From Planctomycetota bacterium (GTDB taxonomy: Bacteria > Planctomycetota > Phycisphaerae > Tepidisphaerales > Tepidisphaeraceae), in assembly GCA_029777755.1 (NCBI GenBank), contig JAKORQ010000458.1, positions 1 through 10,482 on the forward strand: 10,482 nucleotides of DNA. The letters are read 5' to 3'. The notes under the pieces were generated by a model. The model was given only the letters and a program-made list of their open reading frames with translations. It searched no databases and had not been told where the DNA came from. Positions within the stretch are counted from its first letter, which is position 1; each line of letters starts with the position of its first letter. The position numbers and the translations under genes are program-made. Of the stretch, positions 1 to 7,046 are shown piece after piece.

Positions 1-921
1 CCGCGCAATCCCAAGCTGGACTATCTGCTGTACCTGATCGTCAGGTGCGCAAACATGCTCCTGCACTGCTTCCCCATCGAGATGAACCTTCAGCTTGCCC
101 GTGTCCTGGGCGCGGGGCTGTACCTAGTGGATGCGAAGCACCGCAAACGGGCCATCGCCAACATCCGGCGATCGTTTCCTGGGCTGTCGGAAAAACAGTG
201 CGCCGCGATGGCACGCCAGAGCATGCAGCATATGGTAATGCTGGCGATTGAGATGGTCTTCACGACCAGCCTCATCCATATCAACACCCTCCGCAGACAT
301 GTGGAGTTCGAGAACTTCGATGAAGCACTGGAACTGCTGATCCGCCAGAAGACCGGCATGCTCATGCTCACCGGCCACTACGGCAACTGGGAAGTGCTCG
401 GCTATGTACTGGCGACACTTGGGTTTGAAACCACCAGCGTGGCTCGCCCACTGGATAACCCGTACATAAACCGGTGGGTCCTGGGAGTACGCGAACGGCA
501 GGGCCAGAAGATCGTCGCCAAGAAAGGTGCGACCGACGAGATCATCCCAGTACTTGAGAACAAGGGAGCCGTCGGCCTGATCGCCGACCAGAACGCCGGG
601 TCAAAGGGCGTGTTCGTCGATTTCTTCGGGCGAAAGGCGAGCACCTACAAGTCAATCGGCCTGCTGGCAATGCAGTATGAAGTGCCAGTGGTGATCGGCT
701 ACGCCCGCCGCAGCGACAAGCCGTTCCATTTCCACATAGGCGTGCAGGACATCATCTACCCGGCCGACTGGGCCAACGAGGATAACCCCCTGCTGTACAT
801 AACACAGCGATACACCCGGGCGATCGAGGACTCGGTCCGCAAGGACCCGGCACAGTACCTCTGGGTGCACCGCCGCTGGAAAACCCGCCCCAAGCGAGAA
901 GCGCCCGAAACCTATGACTGA
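1..921 (+). CDS. LpxL/HtrB-family lipid A-type acyltransferase, 5' partial
   Basis: The frame is open from base 1 (first residues PRNPKLDYLLYLIV) to TGA at 919-921, giving 306 residues, close to the roughly 300 of the family. The ATG at 55 is therefore probably internal, with the true start just before the window. Seen: an N-terminal hydrophobic segment; the catalytic HX4E motif as GHYGNWE (His126 and Glu131 of the window frame, His codon 376-378); the family block LIADQNAG (Asp-Gln at 586-591) followed by GVFVDFFGRKAST; and a C-terminal WVHRRWKTRP, very typical of LpxL/LpxM proteins. Family knowledge: these inner-membrane-associated enzymes transfer an acyl chain to a lipid A precursor or, in some lineages, another glycolipid. 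I cannot tell an LpxL from an LpxM paralogue, nor name the acyl donor. No clear terminator follows, and the next gene lies more than 600 bases away, so it is probably not part of the mrp operon. Confidence 0.93.
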   Translation, partial: PRNPKLDYLLYLIVRCANMLLHCFPIEMNLQLARVLGAGLYLVDAKHRKRAIANIRRSFPGLSEKQCAAMARQSMQHMVMLAIEMVFTTSLIHINTLRRHVEFENFDEALELLIRQKTGMLMLTGHYGNWEVLGYVLATLGFETTSVARPLDNPYINRWVLGVRERQGQKIVAKKGATDEIIPVLENKGAVGLIADQNAGSKGVFVDFFGRKASTYKSIGLLAMQYEVPVVIGYARRSDKPFHFHIGVQDIIYPADWANEDNPLLYITQRYTRAIEDSVRKDPAQYLWVHRRWKTRPKREAPETYD

Positions 922-1226
922 CGGGCTATGAAGCAGCTTGATCCTCACTGCAAGGAAAGAGACAGGCCACCATCAAAGCACGAGATGCGATCCGCAGGAA
1001 GGTTGCCACACTCGCGCCCGCGATTATCTAATCCTGCTTGAGGGTAACGCTATGAGGGGTCCTGTAGCAGTTGGTCTGGCCGCCTATTGGTTGCGAGCAG
1101 ACGGAGTACGCTTTCGGCAAGCGTTCGACTGACTCGTCGATCGCATGGCGGCGATGAAAACTCCCCCACAGCTGGTCCGGATGTGTTCCGCGCCGAATTT
1201 TACGAAAGGGGAGAGATCCGAGAATC

Positions 1227-1292
1227 GTCTTGTGACCTACTTGCGACAAGACCAGCCGGAGTCACACAAGACGCCGAAAGTTGCCGTGTGAC
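1227..1292. repeat. Cluster of overlapping, mutually exclusive inverted repeats
   Basis: GTCTTGT (1227-1233) is perfectly complementary to ACAAGAC (1246-1252), and GTCACAC (1261-1267) to GTGTGAC (1286-1292). In addition GTCTTGTGAC (1227-1236) can pair with GTCACACAAGAC (1261-1272) apart from a two-base bulge. The first two hairpins and the third pairing cannot coexist. No T-run follows, so this is not an ordinary intrinsic terminator. It could be an RNA switch in a longer transcript, a pair of DNA operator half-sites, or chance. The pairings are directly visible; the role is unknown. Confidence 0.45.
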
Positions 1293-1388
1293 GGCCCAAT
1301 CGACTGCTAAATCAGGGCTCTCCTGAAGGACTTGGCAAAGCCATCCCATGCCATGAGTGCCCTTCAATAGAGCTTCGGCGCGAACCCG

Positions 1389-1416
1389 TTGCATTCCATC
1401 CATATCTGCATATAAC
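1389..1416 (+). promoter_or_regulatory. Putative sigma70-like promoter of the mrp operon
   Basis: TATAAC at 1411-1416 matches the -10 consensus in 5 of 6 positions. TTGCAT at 1389-1394 matches only the first three bases of the -35 consensus, with a 16-base spacer. The surrounding 1390-1416 stretch is locally AT-richer than its neighbours. The predicted start of transcription, about 7 bases downstream (around 1423), falls on the first base or so of the 5' hairpin at 1422-1437. That supports the assignment but does not prove it. Confidence 0.45.
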
Positions 1417-1421
1417 TGCCC

Positions 1422-1523
1422 GCAGGGAATATCCTGCACTCGCATCGCTCCTGTCCGGAGCGATGACTAATATTCGTCGGTTTATCCCGTTAAGTTGCGA
1501 TGATTGCTCCCTTTGGGAGCGAT
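1422..1523 (+). promoter_or_regulatory. Structured mrp leader: hairpins, possible pseudoknot and switch
   Basis: Three elements are visible. Hairpin P1 pairs GCAGG (1422-1426) with CCTGC (1433-1437) around the loop GAATAT (1427-1432). Hairpin P2 pairs CATCGCTCC (1443-1451) with GGAGCGATG (1457-1465), a perfect 9-base stem. Hairpin P3 pairs ATTGCTCCC (1503-1511) with GGGAGCGAT (1515-1523), 9 pairs including one G-U, around a 3-base loop. The P1 loop is perfectly complementary to ATATTC at 1470-1475 just after P2, which would make a pseudoknot. P2 and P3 share the same arms, so GGAGCGAT (1457-1464) can pair with ATTGCTCC (1503-1510) instead. Cation transporter genes are often controlled by ion- or nucleotide-sensing leaders, so a riboswitch-like role is reasonable. 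I do not recognise a named class. Confidence 0.45.
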
Positions 1524-1540
1524 TTGCGGTCCCGGTGTGA

Positions 1541-1655
1541 GTGCCTATGGCTCTACTTGCGCTGCTCAGTTTCGCTGTCATGGTGCCCGCCGCCATGGGT
1601 GTCTTTGTCCATGGCTTTGCCGCGCCGGGCGATCGGGTCGCGTGTATGGATCTCG
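1541..1655 (+). other. N-terminal piece of MrpA in a different reading frame
   Basis: The frame starting at GTG 1541 (or, more likely, ATG 1547) follows directly after an in-frame TGA at 1538-1540. It encodes MALLALLSFAVMVPAAMGVF, a clear membrane segment, then VHGFAAPGDR. This is what the first transmembrane helix of an MrpA should look like. The continuation expected in MrpA (VWISVLAPALSLGALIAA) lies in the next frame, from about 1640. Restoring one protein needs removal of one base, or addition of two, somewhere between about 1620 and 1650, for example near the GGG at 1635-1637. This frame runs on to a stop at 1736-1738 as Arg/Ser-rich nonsense. The right-hand limit given is approximate. 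A Shine-Dalgarno match before ATG 1547 is weak (GGTGTGAG). Confidence 0.6.
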
Positions 1656-4574
1656 GTGCTCGCTCCCGCCCTTTCCCTTGGTGCCCTGATAGCAGCGAGG
1701 ACCGTCGGCGGAGCCGAACCCGGGCCGGTGGGCATTGAGTGGATGCCCTCTCTCCAGCTCTCCTGGAGCTTTAACCCCGATCCATTGGGCTGGTTTTTCG
1801 CGATGCTGGTGGCCGGCATCGGCATACCGATAACCCTCTACGCCCGGGCATACTTCGGCCCGGACCAGAACGCCCTCTATCGCATCTATCCGAGCCTCAT
1901 GCTGTTCATGACAGGCATGCTGGGGCTCGTACTGGCCGACGACTTCATCCTGCTGCTGCTGTTTTGGGAAATAACCTCGGTCAGTTCATTCCTGCTGATT
2001 GGCTGGGAGCGGGAGGACTCGGCCGCAGTGCGCAATGCCCTGCAGGCGTTCATCATCACCGGCGCAGGCGGGATGGCGCTGATGGGGGGATTGATCCTGC
2101 TGGGGATCACCGCCGGCACGTGGAGTTTTTCGTCCCTGGAAGGACTGACGCTCTCCGGGAAAGCAGTATCGGCGGCCTTCATACTGATCTTCATCGGGGC
2201 GGCGGCCAAGAGTGCGCAGTGGCCGCTGCATTTCTGGCTGCCGGATGCCATGGCGGCGCCCACCCCCGTAAGTGCCTATCTTCACTCGGCCACGATGGTG
2301 AAGGCCGGCGTCTACCTGCTGGCGCGACTGTCGGGGACGCTCTCGCAGCTGGATCTTTGGAGTTGGCTGCTGGTGCCCATCGGGGTGATCACCATGGTCA
2401 TCGGGGCATACATAGCCCTGCGAAAGACCGACCTGAAACTGATCTTTGCCTATACAACGGTCAGCCAGCTTGGGCTGTTGATCAGCATGTATGGCCTGGC
2501 AGCACTGGGCGGAGATAAGCCGACCGTTCTGTGGGACCTGACCCAGATCTTCAACCATGCAGTATATAAGGCACCCCTGTTCATCCTGGCCGGGGCCATC
2601 GCCCACGTGTGGTTTACGCGCGATGTGCGCGACCTGTGCGGCCTGTTTTACCAGGGGCGAACTGAGCGGCGGCTGGCGATCATGCTGCTGCTGGCGACCT
2701 ATTCCATGGCCTCCGGGCCGTTCACGCTCGGGTTTATCTCCAAGGAGTTTTTCCTCTACGGCGCGTACAACGCCTACCAGGCAACCGGCCAGCTCCTGCC
2801 CTTGTGCGTGCTGGCGGGGGTCGTGGTCCAGGGGGCGATAAATGTGGCGATCTTCGTGCGTTTTGCCCTCACCCTACTGGGCCCGGAATCGTATGCGGAG
2901 TACCAGTCTCCCCATGACCCGGAGGCTGAGGAGGAGCGCATCGCCTACGAGGACTATCACGCCATCCAGAGCCCCTTCTGGACATCAATGCTGTGGGTAC
3001 CGGCGGCGATCCTGATCGCCATCCAACTCATCGGTGGCATGTTCCCGGCATTGCTCAATCCACTGGCGCGCATCGTGGAGAGAAACCAGGTGGGTTTCGA
3101 CCACCTGCCCAGCGTCTGGCATGCGTTCACTCATCCCAGCGTGCCACTGGCATTGAGCATGCTGTCGATCGTGTCGGGAGCCGCTCTCGCGGTGATCCCC
3201 ACACTGCTGGCACACGGGCCGGTATGGCGGTCGGCTATCCACGACTGGCATGACGGGCTGTTCGACTGGTTCTACAACCTCGCCACCAAGAGCGGAGGAA
3301 AACTGTTTGCGATCCTCCAGACGGGCAACCTGCGCACGTACATCGGCATAGTCTGCGCCACCCTGGTTGGGCTATGTGTCTGGGGAATGGCATACACCGG
3401 CGCCTGGCCGAGCATCACGCTCGAGGATATCGCGAAAACGCAATGGAGCAGGCGCGTACCCGAGTTTGCCATCGGCAGCATCATAGTCATTGCGGCGGTG
3501 CTGCTGCCGTTCATCCATCATCGTGCCGGACGAATCATGCTGTTGGGAACCGTGGGATACGGGGTGGCCGGCATCTTCTACTGCTACGCCGCACCGGACG
3601 TGGCGCTCACCCAGGTTTCCATTGAGATTGTGGGCATGATCCTGTTCCTGCTGGCCCTGGGGCTGCTGCCGCGCACCATGCCCGCCAGGAGGGAGTCGGT
3701 TGCCCCGATCCTTAGACTGGTGATCGCCATCGCGGCCGGCGTGGTGATGGCATGCCTTACCATAGCCAGTTCCATGCAGGATCGACCGACGATGAGCTAT
3801 GTAAGCGCCAATGGCGACACCTATGCCCATCCCGGCGAGTTCTACATCCGCAACGCCTATGAAGGACAGGACGTGGAAGGCCGACACCCCGGCGGAGGTG
3901 GGAAAAATGTCGTCAACGTGATCCTGGTCGATTTCCGCGGTCTGGACACCTTCGGCGAGATAACCGTACTCGGGATCGCGGCGCTGGGTGTGATTGTGCT
4001 GCTTAAGCGCAAGGCACGGCGAACCAGCGGATCGGGGCGGCGCGTGCATCTGCCGCTGCATCACGAGCGTCCTGCGCTATCCCGGCCAGCGATTTCACGC
4101 ATGGTGAGATCGCGCGGCGAGCACTCGTGGATGCACGGTTACAGCCTGACCAGCGAACCGCTGCGCGTGGCGACCAAGCTGATTGTTCCGCTGGGGTTGC
4201 TGTTTGCTTTGTTCATCTTCCTAAAGGGCCATCACTCGCCCGGCGGTGGATTCGTCGCGGGACTGGTTGGAGCGATGGCGCTCATCGCCCATCGCATGGC
4301 ACATGGCCGAACCAGCCTGCGCCACATGATGCTGGTCACCGAGAGGAAGATGATCGGCATCGGGTTGATGCTGGTGCTGGGTGCGGGGCTTTCGCCGATG
4401 GTACTGTCGCGCCCGTTCCTCACCAGCCGCTATGGCTACTTCACTATTCCAGGGGTGGATCGCCCGCTGGAATGGACGACGGCACTGGTGTTTGACCTGG
4501 GTGTGGGCATGGTCGTGCTGGGAGTGGTCCTGGCGATGATCAATGCCCTCAGCACGGAATCGGAGGCACGATGA
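1611..4574 (+). CDS. mrpA: MrpA-MrpB fusion subunit of Mrp Na+/H+ antiporter (frameshifted 5' end)
   Basis: Main large membrane subunit. The conserved frame is open from 1500, but residues before about 1640 are Cys/Trp/Arg-rich and unlike the family. ATG 1611 is the best start within this frame; the true N-terminus is probably the piece at 1541-1655. Seen: FWEITSVSSFLLIG with Glu at 1968-1970; KSAQWPLHFWLPDAMAAP with Lys at 2208-2210 and His at 2229-2231; the HAVYKAPLF motif; and the MrpA-specific YAAPDVALTQ block (Asp at 3597-3599). After a basic linker (about 4005-4130) an MrpB domain follows, with FLKGHHSPGGGFVAG around 4227-4253. If the 1547 start is joined, Glu and Lys fall near residues 141 and 221, close to the key E140 and K223 I recall for Bacillus MrpA. 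The protein takes part in Na+/H+ exchange and H+ conduction. The A-B fusion defines six-gene group 2 Mrp. The stop overlaps mrpC by four bases (ATGA). Confidence 0.92.
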   Translation: MALPRRAIGSRVWISVLAPALSLGALIAARTVGGAEPGPVGIEWMPSLQLSWSFNPDPLGWFFAMLVAGIGIPITLYARAYFGPDQNALYRIYPSLMLFMTGMLGLVLADDFILLLLFWEITSVSSFLLIGWEREDSAAVRNALQAFIITGAGGMALMGGLILLGITAGTWSFSSLEGLTLSGKAVSAAFILIFIGAAAKSAQWPLHFWLPDAMAAPTPVSAYLHSATMVKAGVYLLARLSGTLSQLDLWSWLLVPIGVITMVIGAYIALRKTDLKLIFAYTTVSQLGLLISMYGLAALGGDKPTVLWDLTQIFNHAVYKAPLFILAGAIAHVWFTRDVRDLCGLFYQGRTERRLAIMLLLATYSMASGPFTLGFISKEFFLYGAYNAYQATGQLLPLCVLAGVVVQGAINVAIFVRFALTLLGPESYAEYQSPHDPEAEEERIAYEDYHAIQSPFWTSMLWVPAAILIAIQLIGGMFPALLNPLARIVERNQVGFDHLPSVWHAFTHPSVPLALSMLSIVSGAALAVIPTLLAHGPVWRSAIHDWHDGLFDWFYNLATKSGGKLFAILQTGNLRTYIGIVCATLVGLCVWGMAYTGAWPSITLEDIAKTQWSRRVPEFAIGSIIVIAAVLLPFIHHRAGRIMLLGTVGYGVAGIFYCYAAPDVALTQVSIEIVGMILFLLALGLLPRTMPARRESVAPILRLVIAIAAGVVMACLTIASSMQDRPTMSYVSANGDTYAHPGEFYIRNAYEGQDVEGRHPGGGGKNVVNVILVDFRGLDTFGEITVLGIAALGVIVLLKRKARRTSGSGRRVHLPLHHERPALSRPAISRMVRSRGEHSWMHGYSLTSEPLRVATKLIVPLGLLFALFIFLKGHHSPGGGFVAGLVGAMALIAHRMAHGRTSLRHMMLVTERKMIGIGLMLVLGAGLSPMVLSRPFLTSRYGYFTIPGVDRPLEWTTALVFDLGVGMVVLGVVLAMINALSTESEAR

Positions 4575-4978
4575 CACTGTTCATGGCCATCGTGATCGGG
4601 GTTCTCTTCACAGTCTCCATCTACCTGATGATGGGGCGGGAGCTGAAGGAAGTCTGCATTGGCTTTTTCCTCCTGAGCCACGCCGCCAACCTGACCATCG
4701 TCGAGGCGGGACGACTTCCCCACGGCATGTTCGCACCGGTGCTGGGAGAAGGAAATGCCCTGGAAGTACTGGCTGACCCCCTACCACAGGCGCTGGTGCT
4801 GACTGCGATCGTCATCGGGTTTGCCGTGCAGGGATTCCTACTGACGCTGCTGGTGGTGATGTGGCGGCGCACCGGAACGCTGGAGACATCGGAACTGGCG
4901 ACCATGCCGGAAGAACACACGGTTGAGCCCGATCATGCGTTACCTTCAGCGGTAGCCGAGACGGGAGAGGCGCATTGA
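4571..4978 (+). CDS. mrpC: MrpC, NuoK-like subunit of Mrp antiporter
   Basis: A 135-residue protein with three predicted hydrophobic helices. It starts at ATG 4571, which overlaps the mrpA stop as ATGA and has CGGAGG at 4561-4566 four bases upstream. Seen: the family blocks KEVCIGFFLLSHAANLTIVE and LADPLPQALVLTAIVIGFAV, the second being the most conserved stretch of MrpC. Family knowledge: MrpC is homologous to NuoK of complex I and packs between the antiporter-like subunits in the membrane. The C-terminal tail of about 35 residues (from roughly WRRTGTLETSELA onward) is hydrophilic and acidic, which makes the protein somewhat longer than the usual 110-120 residues. NuoK itself is excluded by the mrp gene order. 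Confidence 0.95.
   Translation: MTLFMAIVIGVLFTVSIYLMMGRELKEVCIGFFLLSHAANLTIVEAGRLPHGMFAPVLGEGNALEVLADPLPQALVLTAIVIGFAVQGFLLTLLVVMWRRTGTLETSELATMPEEHTVEPDHALPSAVAETGEAH
4964..4970 (+). promoter_or_regulatory. Ribosome binding site of mrpD
   Basis: GGAGAGG sits 7 bases before ATG 4978 and inside the 3' end of mrpC. It favours ATG 4978 over the TTG at 4975, because the ATG gives good spacing and a TGATG stop-start overlap with mrpC (TGA 4976-4978). Confidence 0.7.
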
Positions 4979-6579
4979 TGAATGCACAGCTCATCATCCT
5001 CGCGATCGCAATCCCGATGGCGACGGGCGTGCTGTCGCTCATCACTGAGTTGCGCATGGGCATGCGCCGCCTGATCGGGTATGCAGGGCTGACGCTGAAT
5101 CTCCTGGTGGCGCTGGGGATACTCTGCACTGTCGTCGGCCAGGATCGCATACTGGTACTTCAGGCGGCCGACTGGCCTGCGCCCTTTGGCATATCCCTGG
5201 TGGTGGACGGTTTCTCTGCCATCATGCTGATGGCCGCGGCGCTGGTGCTTCTGGCTACCTACGCCTATTGCGACGAGCAACTGAGGGATACGGCCGGGGG
5301 ATTGTTCTATCCCCTTTTCCACCTGCTGGCCTTGGGTGTGCAGTGGAGCCTTGTGACCGGCGACCTGTTCAACCTGTTCGTGGCGTTTGAGATCATGCTG
5401 ATGTCTTCCTACGCCCTGCTGGTGCTGGGGACATCGCGCGGGCAGATGCGGCAGGCGTACAAGTACGTGCTCTTGAACCTGCTGGCATCGATGGTCTTGG
5501 TGACAAGTTGCGGCCTGATATATGGCCACGTGGGTACGCTCAACTTCGCCGACCTGGCGCGACTCAGCCACTCGGGCGCGATCCCGTCGTCGGCCGTGCC
5601 GGCGATCTGCCTTTTGCTGCTGGCATTTGGGGTGAAGTCGGCACTGTTTCCTGCATGGTTCTGGCTGCCCGACAGCTACCCGACGGTACCAGCCGGCCTG
5701 GGAGCGGTTCTCGGCGGATTGCTCACCAAGGTTGGCGCGTATGTGCTGATACGAGTGTTCGTGATGGTCTTTGGGCCATGGGATAGCGCGGTGGGCGAAA
5801 CGGTCCGGCCGCTGCTCCTGACTACCGCCGCGTTCACGATGTTTCTGGGCGTACTCGGGGCCGTTTCCATGAACTCAGTGCGGAAGATTCTTTCCGTGCA
5901 CATCATTAGTCAGGTTGGGTACATGGTGCTGGCGGCCGGGCTGGCATTGGGGATCGGCCTGACAACCGACACCCGCGAGCTGGCCATCACGGGCGGGATC
6001 TACTTCATCGTGCACAACATGATCGTGAAGACCAGTCTTTTCCTGTGCGGTGGCTTGATGTGCCGCTATGCCGGCAGCGACAGCCTGGACCACATGGGCA
6101 GCCTTGCGAAAAAAGCGCCGTGGCTGGGTGTCCTGTTTATGCTGGCGGCCCTGAGCCTGGCGGGACTGCCCCCAACCAGCGGCTTCTTTGGTAAGCTGGT
6201 ATTGCTGCGCGAGGCGATGCATGGCGGCTACTACCTGCTGGCCGCGGTGGCCATCATGACCAGCGTGCTGACTCTGCTGAGCATGGTGAAAATATGGAGC
6301 TACGCCTTCTGGAATCGTGCCAGGCCGGCTCCTGCCGCAGGAACAGGGCATCCTGAAAAGCATCCGCTTAAGGTCACGAAAGCCATGGCGGCCACCGCCC
6401 TGCTGGTGGTTGCCTCCCTGGCGCTGGGACTGGGGGCAGAGCCGTCTGTGCGGGCGGCGCACCAGGCAGCCCGCAATGTCATCGAGCCGTCGGCATACAT
6501 CGACGCCGTGCTTGGACCACAGCAGATCCACCCGCTTCGCCTCGTGGATGCGGCCGCGAAGGAGGAGATGGCGCCATGA
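4978..6579 (+). CDS. mrpD: MrpD, antiporter-like (NuoN/NuoM-type) subunit of Mrp complex
   Basis: From ATG 4978 this is 533 residues, in the usual MrpD range of about 490-550. It is hydrophobic throughout, with many membrane helices. Seen: FNLFVAFEIMLMSSYALLVL with Glu138 (codon 5389-5391); FGVKSALFPAWFWLPDSYP with Lys220 (codon 5635-5637); and LGAVLGGLLTKVGAYVLIRV with a further helix lysine. These correspond closely to E137 and K219, which I recall as required residues of Bacillus MrpD. Later blocks SVHIISQVGYM, HNMIVKTSLFL and LAGLPPTSGFFGKL are also typical. Family knowledge: MrpD is one of the two proton-pumping-type subunits and is essential for Na+/H+ exchange. Complex I NuoN or NuoM would be the nearest confusion, but the partners C, E, F and G settle it. 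The stop overlaps mrpE by four bases. Confidence 0.96.
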   Translation: MNAQLIILAIAIPMATGVLSLITELRMGMRRLIGYAGLTLNLLVALGILCTVVGQDRILVLQAADWPAPFGISLVVDGFSAIMLMAAALVLLATYAYCDEQLRDTAGGLFYPLFHLLALGVQWSLVTGDLFNLFVAFEIMLMSSYALLVLGTSRGQMRQAYKYVLLNLLASMVLVTSCGLIYGHVGTLNFADLARLSHSGAIPSSAVPAICLLLLAFGVKSALFPAWFWLPDSYPTVPAGLGAVLGGLLTKVGAYVLIRVFVMVFGPWDSAVGETVRPLLLTTAAFTMFLGVLGAVSMNSVRKILSVHIISQVGYMVLAAGLALGIGLTTDTRELAITGGIYFIVHNMIVKTSLFLCGGLMCRYAGSDSLDHMGSLAKKAPWLGVLFMLAALSLAGLPPTSGFFGKLVLLREAMHGGYYLLAAVAIMTSVLTLLSMVKIWSYAFWNRARPAPAAGTGHPEKHPLKVTKAMAATALLVVASLALGLGAEPSVRAAHQAARNVIEPSAYIDAVLGPQQIHPLRLVDAAAKEEMAP

Positions 6580-7046
6580 CGATGTTCCTGCTGAACATCA
6601 TGCTTGCCGTCCTCTGGTGCTTCACCTGGGGTACGTTCGACTTCTTCACGCTAACCAGCGGCTTTATACTGGCGCATCTGCTGCTGGGGTTGTACAGCCG
6701 CGTAACAGTGCTGGAGGGCTACGGCACCAAGGTGCGCGACCTGCTGCGGTTTTCGCTCTATTTCATCCGCATCCTGATTATCGCCAACCTGCAGATCGCG
6801 TACGAGATTCTCACCCCCGGCATCGGCGTGACGCCACGGATCGTACGTTTCGATGTCACCGGGCTGACTGCGGCGCAGCGGACCATCCTGGCCAACGCCA
6901 TCAACCTCACGCCCGGAACGCTGGTGGTGGATATCGCCCCGGATCGGCGGACATTCTATGTGCATTGCATGTACGCGGAGAACAAGGATGAGGCGCTCGC
7001 TCAACTGGAAGGCCTGAAGCGCAGGCTGCAGTCGGAGGTATTCTGA
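6576..7046 (+). CDS. mrpE: MrpE subunit of Mrp antiporter
   Basis: 156 residues, standard for MrpE (about 160). It starts at ATG 6576, overlapping the mrpD stop (ATGA), with GGAGGAG at 6561-6567 eight bases upstream. The N-terminal third holds two hydrophobic segments (MFLLNIMLAVLWCFTWG and FILAHLLLGLYS), and a third lies around FSLYFIRILIIANLQIAYE. The C-terminal half is a soluble domain containing the family hallmark NAINLTPGTLVVDIAPDR followed by FYVHCMY. Family knowledge: MrpE is a small accessory subunit needed for full Na+/H+ exchange; it has no known counterpart in complex I. It is translationally coupled to its neighbours on both sides. Confidence 0.95.
   Translation: MTMFLLNIMLAVLWCFTWGTFDFFTLTSGFILAHLLLGLYSRVTVLEGYGTKVRDLLRFSLYFIRILIIANLQIAYEILTPGIGVTPRIVRFDVTGLTAAQRTILANAINLTPGTLVVDIAPDRRTFYVHCMYAENKDEALAQLEGLKRRLQSEVF

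Larger units (their letters stand above)
922..1540. other. Gene-poor intergenic region upstream of the mrp operon
   Basis: About 620 bases between the acyltransferase stop and the first mrp reading frame. Short frames here (for example 938-1132 on + and 1028-1249 on -) have no recognisable motif, no convincing ribosome binding site and Arg/Cys/Ser-rich translations, so I call none of them a gene. I found no tRNA-like cloverleaf and no transposon remnant. Positions 922-1226 show nothing I can assign. The rest holds inverted repeats at 1227-1292, a promoter-like pair at 1389-1416 and a structured leader at 1422-1523, each described separately. Confidence 0.7.

Noticed and set aside
938..1132. 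Small plus-strand frame after the acyltransferase gene
   Set aside because: No motif, no convincing ribosome binding site and an Arg-rich composition; probably non-coding.
1515..1526. GGGAG as a Shine-Dalgarno sequence for a TTG start at 1524
   Set aside because: The spacing is possible, but the resulting frame yields the nonsense N-terminus that does not resemble MrpA.
922..1540. tRNA, CRISPR or insertion-sequence remnant in the gap
   Set aside because: I found no cloverleaf with a T-loop, no regularly spaced repeats and no transposase-like frame or terminal inverted repeats with target duplication.
1500..1610. N-terminal extension of MrpA starting at ATG 1500
   Set aside because: The translation is Cys/Trp/Ser-rich and unlike MrpA, its ATG lies beside the 1503-1523 hairpin, and the proper first helix is encoded in another frame at 1547.
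3372..4064. Long open frame (230 codons) on the minus strand inside mrpA
   Set aside because: It is antisense to strongly conserved MrpA sequence, is His/Gln/Arg-rich with no motif, and is a GC-rich shadow. The same applies to the minus frames at 1986-2606, 4933-5571 and 5875-6531.
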